Below are positions 63,701 through 64,000 of a stretch of DNA of 64,000 nt, in pieces. Under the pieces are notes generated by a model, which worked only from the letters and a program-made list of their open reading frames with translations, had not been told where the DNA came from and did not search any database. Positions within the stretch are counted from its first letter, which is position 1, and every line of letters starts with the position of its first letter. Position numbers and translations under genes: made by a program. The DNA comes from Bacteroidota bacterium (GTDB taxonomy: Bacteria > Bacteroidota > Bacteroidia > UKL13-3), in the NCBI GenBank assembly GCA_947477885.1, contig CANJUD010000006.1, forward strand, positions 1 through 64,000, given 5' to 3'.

Positions 63701-63893
63701 GCAAAGTTTGATAGATAATTATGAAAAATCGGATACTGACCCTGATGATATCATTAAAATGGCTACAGAAAAATTGGAGCAATTTAATAATAAAGAAAAG
63801 AACCGCGAAGAATTGATACAGCAACAGAAGCTGAATGATACCAAGAGTCAGGAAGAAAAGGATAAAGAGAATCAAGGCGTAAAAGATTTTTAG
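60765..63893 (+). CDS. Large exported TPR-repeat protein
   Basis: A 1042-residue protein with signal peptide (MFKKLYLVLLYISLHSAFVANA) and about 20 TPR-like helical repeats to about residue 985. Recognisable units include AVELFDKEKYGAARSLFEQV, YYIALCATNQFTNDAIGLWK, ALYELGYTYFNLEKYDQAVE and KVASEKTV regions. The C-terminal 50 residues are charged and coil-like. Such YbgF/BamD-like periplasmic TPR proteins bind partner proteins in envelope machinery. It is followed at 3 nt by another exported protein gene (63897), so the two are probably one unit. Confidence 0.9.
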   Translation: MFKKLYLVLLYISLHSAFVANAQKTGYFDEPVCTYKRAVELFDKEKYGAARSLFEQVLTQNPDENIKSEGSYYIALCATNQFTNDAIGLWKSFTQAYPTHSKYDEGTYYIAHIYFRDKQYKDALKAFAAINVEELSVNLKHLYYFEKGFSEYKLNKYDEAIKSFAAMPDNGDSENDVGARYSDAKYYLGYMYYIQGNDKLAQKNLEIVIDYDPYKKVVPLYLCQISYRNKEYAQCVKWSSENAGKEILPDIYLFKGLSYYEIKEFDKAAEMLENRSKYKELTDSELYILGYCHIRNKEFSQAVYRLSHIADHNNLLYQQSQYTLANCFVIYLNKPENARAAYYNAGKYDHDKSIKEESQFNYAKLSAEIFPMQGASITSLQNFINNYPDSKYGDDAKNILSNLLLNTKQYAKALGILEEIKVKNASIELAIQKCAYCRAEELYKANDINGAAKLFMRSYTYNHDMKFKALSVFWLGEIAYHKEEYGKAIDLYKEFEGYPQAASTFHYTTSYYNLGYSYLKLDKYQQSNVWLEKFIAAETYFGNKAELVLDAHSRLADNYFLEKNYTKATNEYNYVINKNSPDADYALFQMGIIYGLETKLYDKINILNKLIEKYENSDLYEKALYELGYTYFNLEKYDQAVESFNDLIQSQKSPVGLVRRAQLNIGLIFYNQKQNSKATEQFQYILKKYPESEEAHEGLELLKTIYTENGEFDKFDEWAKANGIKIYQSSTAEKDTLMFESAMNLLDRKDSIKSLEVLGKYINEFPDGAFILKSHQLKADILSRKNRKDEALPEYEWIATRQPNEYTERSLKWVCNYYYNLKNYEKALEYFEKLEPNSSVKENKILALVGQMRCADKLGLTDKLKVASEKTVQYPGIEKDYSTEAKYNLAKIYYSTDKITALNYFKEVVKASKNKRGAESKYYTALIYFDNGDTINCKKAVFELSEQYPDYDYWVAKGYLVLADHYIKQKDEYQAKYTLQSLIDNYEKSDTDPDDIIKMATEKLEQFNNKEKNREELIQQQKLNDTKSQEEKDKENQGVKDF

Positions 63894-63896
63894 TAT

Positions 63897-64000
63897 ATGC
63901 AAAAACATATTATATATATATTCATACTGATTTGCAATATTCAATTTGCCAATGCCCAAGCCGATACTTTGGAAAAGGGACATATCACCATTGTGCGACC
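63897..64000 (+). CDS. Exported protein, partial (runs off the window)
   Basis: The ATG at 63897 opens MQKHIIYIFILICNIQFANA, a signal peptide, then QADTLEKGHITIVRP at the window edge. The start is 3 nt after the TPR stop codon, so it is probably co-transcribed. The exported start and the tight spacing suggest a partner of the TPR protein; no family can be read from 34 residues. Confidence 0.7.
   Translation, partial: MQKHIIYIFILICNIQFANAQADTLEKGHITIVR

Overview
The window looks like a chromosomal segment of a Bacteroidota bacterium, probably from the Sphingobacteriia/Chitinophagia side. The evidence is low G+C, promoter boxes of the TAnnTTTG type instead of strong Shine-Dalgarno sites, a type IX secretion (T9SS) component (PorQ), several proteins with T9SS C-terminal sorting domains, a GbsR-type regulator, and a Bacteroidota-style succinate dehydrogenase (sdhC-sdhA-sdhB). 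No rRNA, tRNA, CRISPR array or complete insertion sequence was found.

Layout: 0.1-6.6 kb carries a tyrosine recombinase and a giant T9SS-exported CotH/lamin-tail protein. 6.8-11.8 kb has a small lipoprotein and its decayed duplicate, miaB, a SRPBCC-like protein, a PlsC acyltransferase and an ABC permease. 11.8-13.0 kb is a repeat-rich island: a 78-bp tandem array and two small genes, bounded by inverted heptanucleotide arrays. 13.1-17.5 kb is a three-gene SMC/kleisin/MukE-like operon (MksBEF-like, no nuclease/topoisomerase subunit nearby). 17.6-21.6 kb has porQ, a decayed PIN-type toxin-antitoxin pair, other small module-like genes and a T9SS cargo. 21.7-23.9 kb is a SulP transporter fused to a beta-carbonic anhydrase. 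24-28 kb has a methyltransferase, four small envelope/propeller genes, a thioesterase and a 46-codon conserved gene. 28.2-36.5 kb is a minus-strand block, ppk1 plus surface-polysaccharide genes (SGNH-like, MBOAT, Wzy-like, GT2, GbsR, serine-acetyltransferase-like). 36.6-43.4 kb mixes housekeeping genes (fabI, gatC, A-type Fe-S carrier, carA) with glycosyltransferases and lipoproteins. 43.5-49.8 kb is a second giant CotH/lamin-tail T9SS protein. 50-51 kb is a decayed chimera of a lipoprotein gene and a LuxR-type regulator. 52.7-57.5 kb is the sdh operon, which is split by two unrelated gene modules. 57.6-64 kb has arfB, rocD, aroA and a large TPR protein.

The most unusual signal is not a gene. 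At least fourteen intergenic spaces contain degenerate tandem repeats with a strict period of 7 nt, each array with its own sequence (TTACGAT, GTATCAA, TTTATCT, CTGAATC and others). They often sit beside short GC-rich hairpins, often occur as inverted pairs, and often touch a start or stop codon. One inverted pair encloses a four-helix-bundle (S23-family) gene between sdhC and sdhA. Another, with a shared core GGCTKACGCC, encloses the 78-bp hairpin array and two small genes. A third copy of that core and hairpin lies upstream of rocD. The hairpin is conserved through paired base changes, so it may act as a structured nucleic acid. I propose this heptad-hairpin family as the candidate undescribed system of the window.
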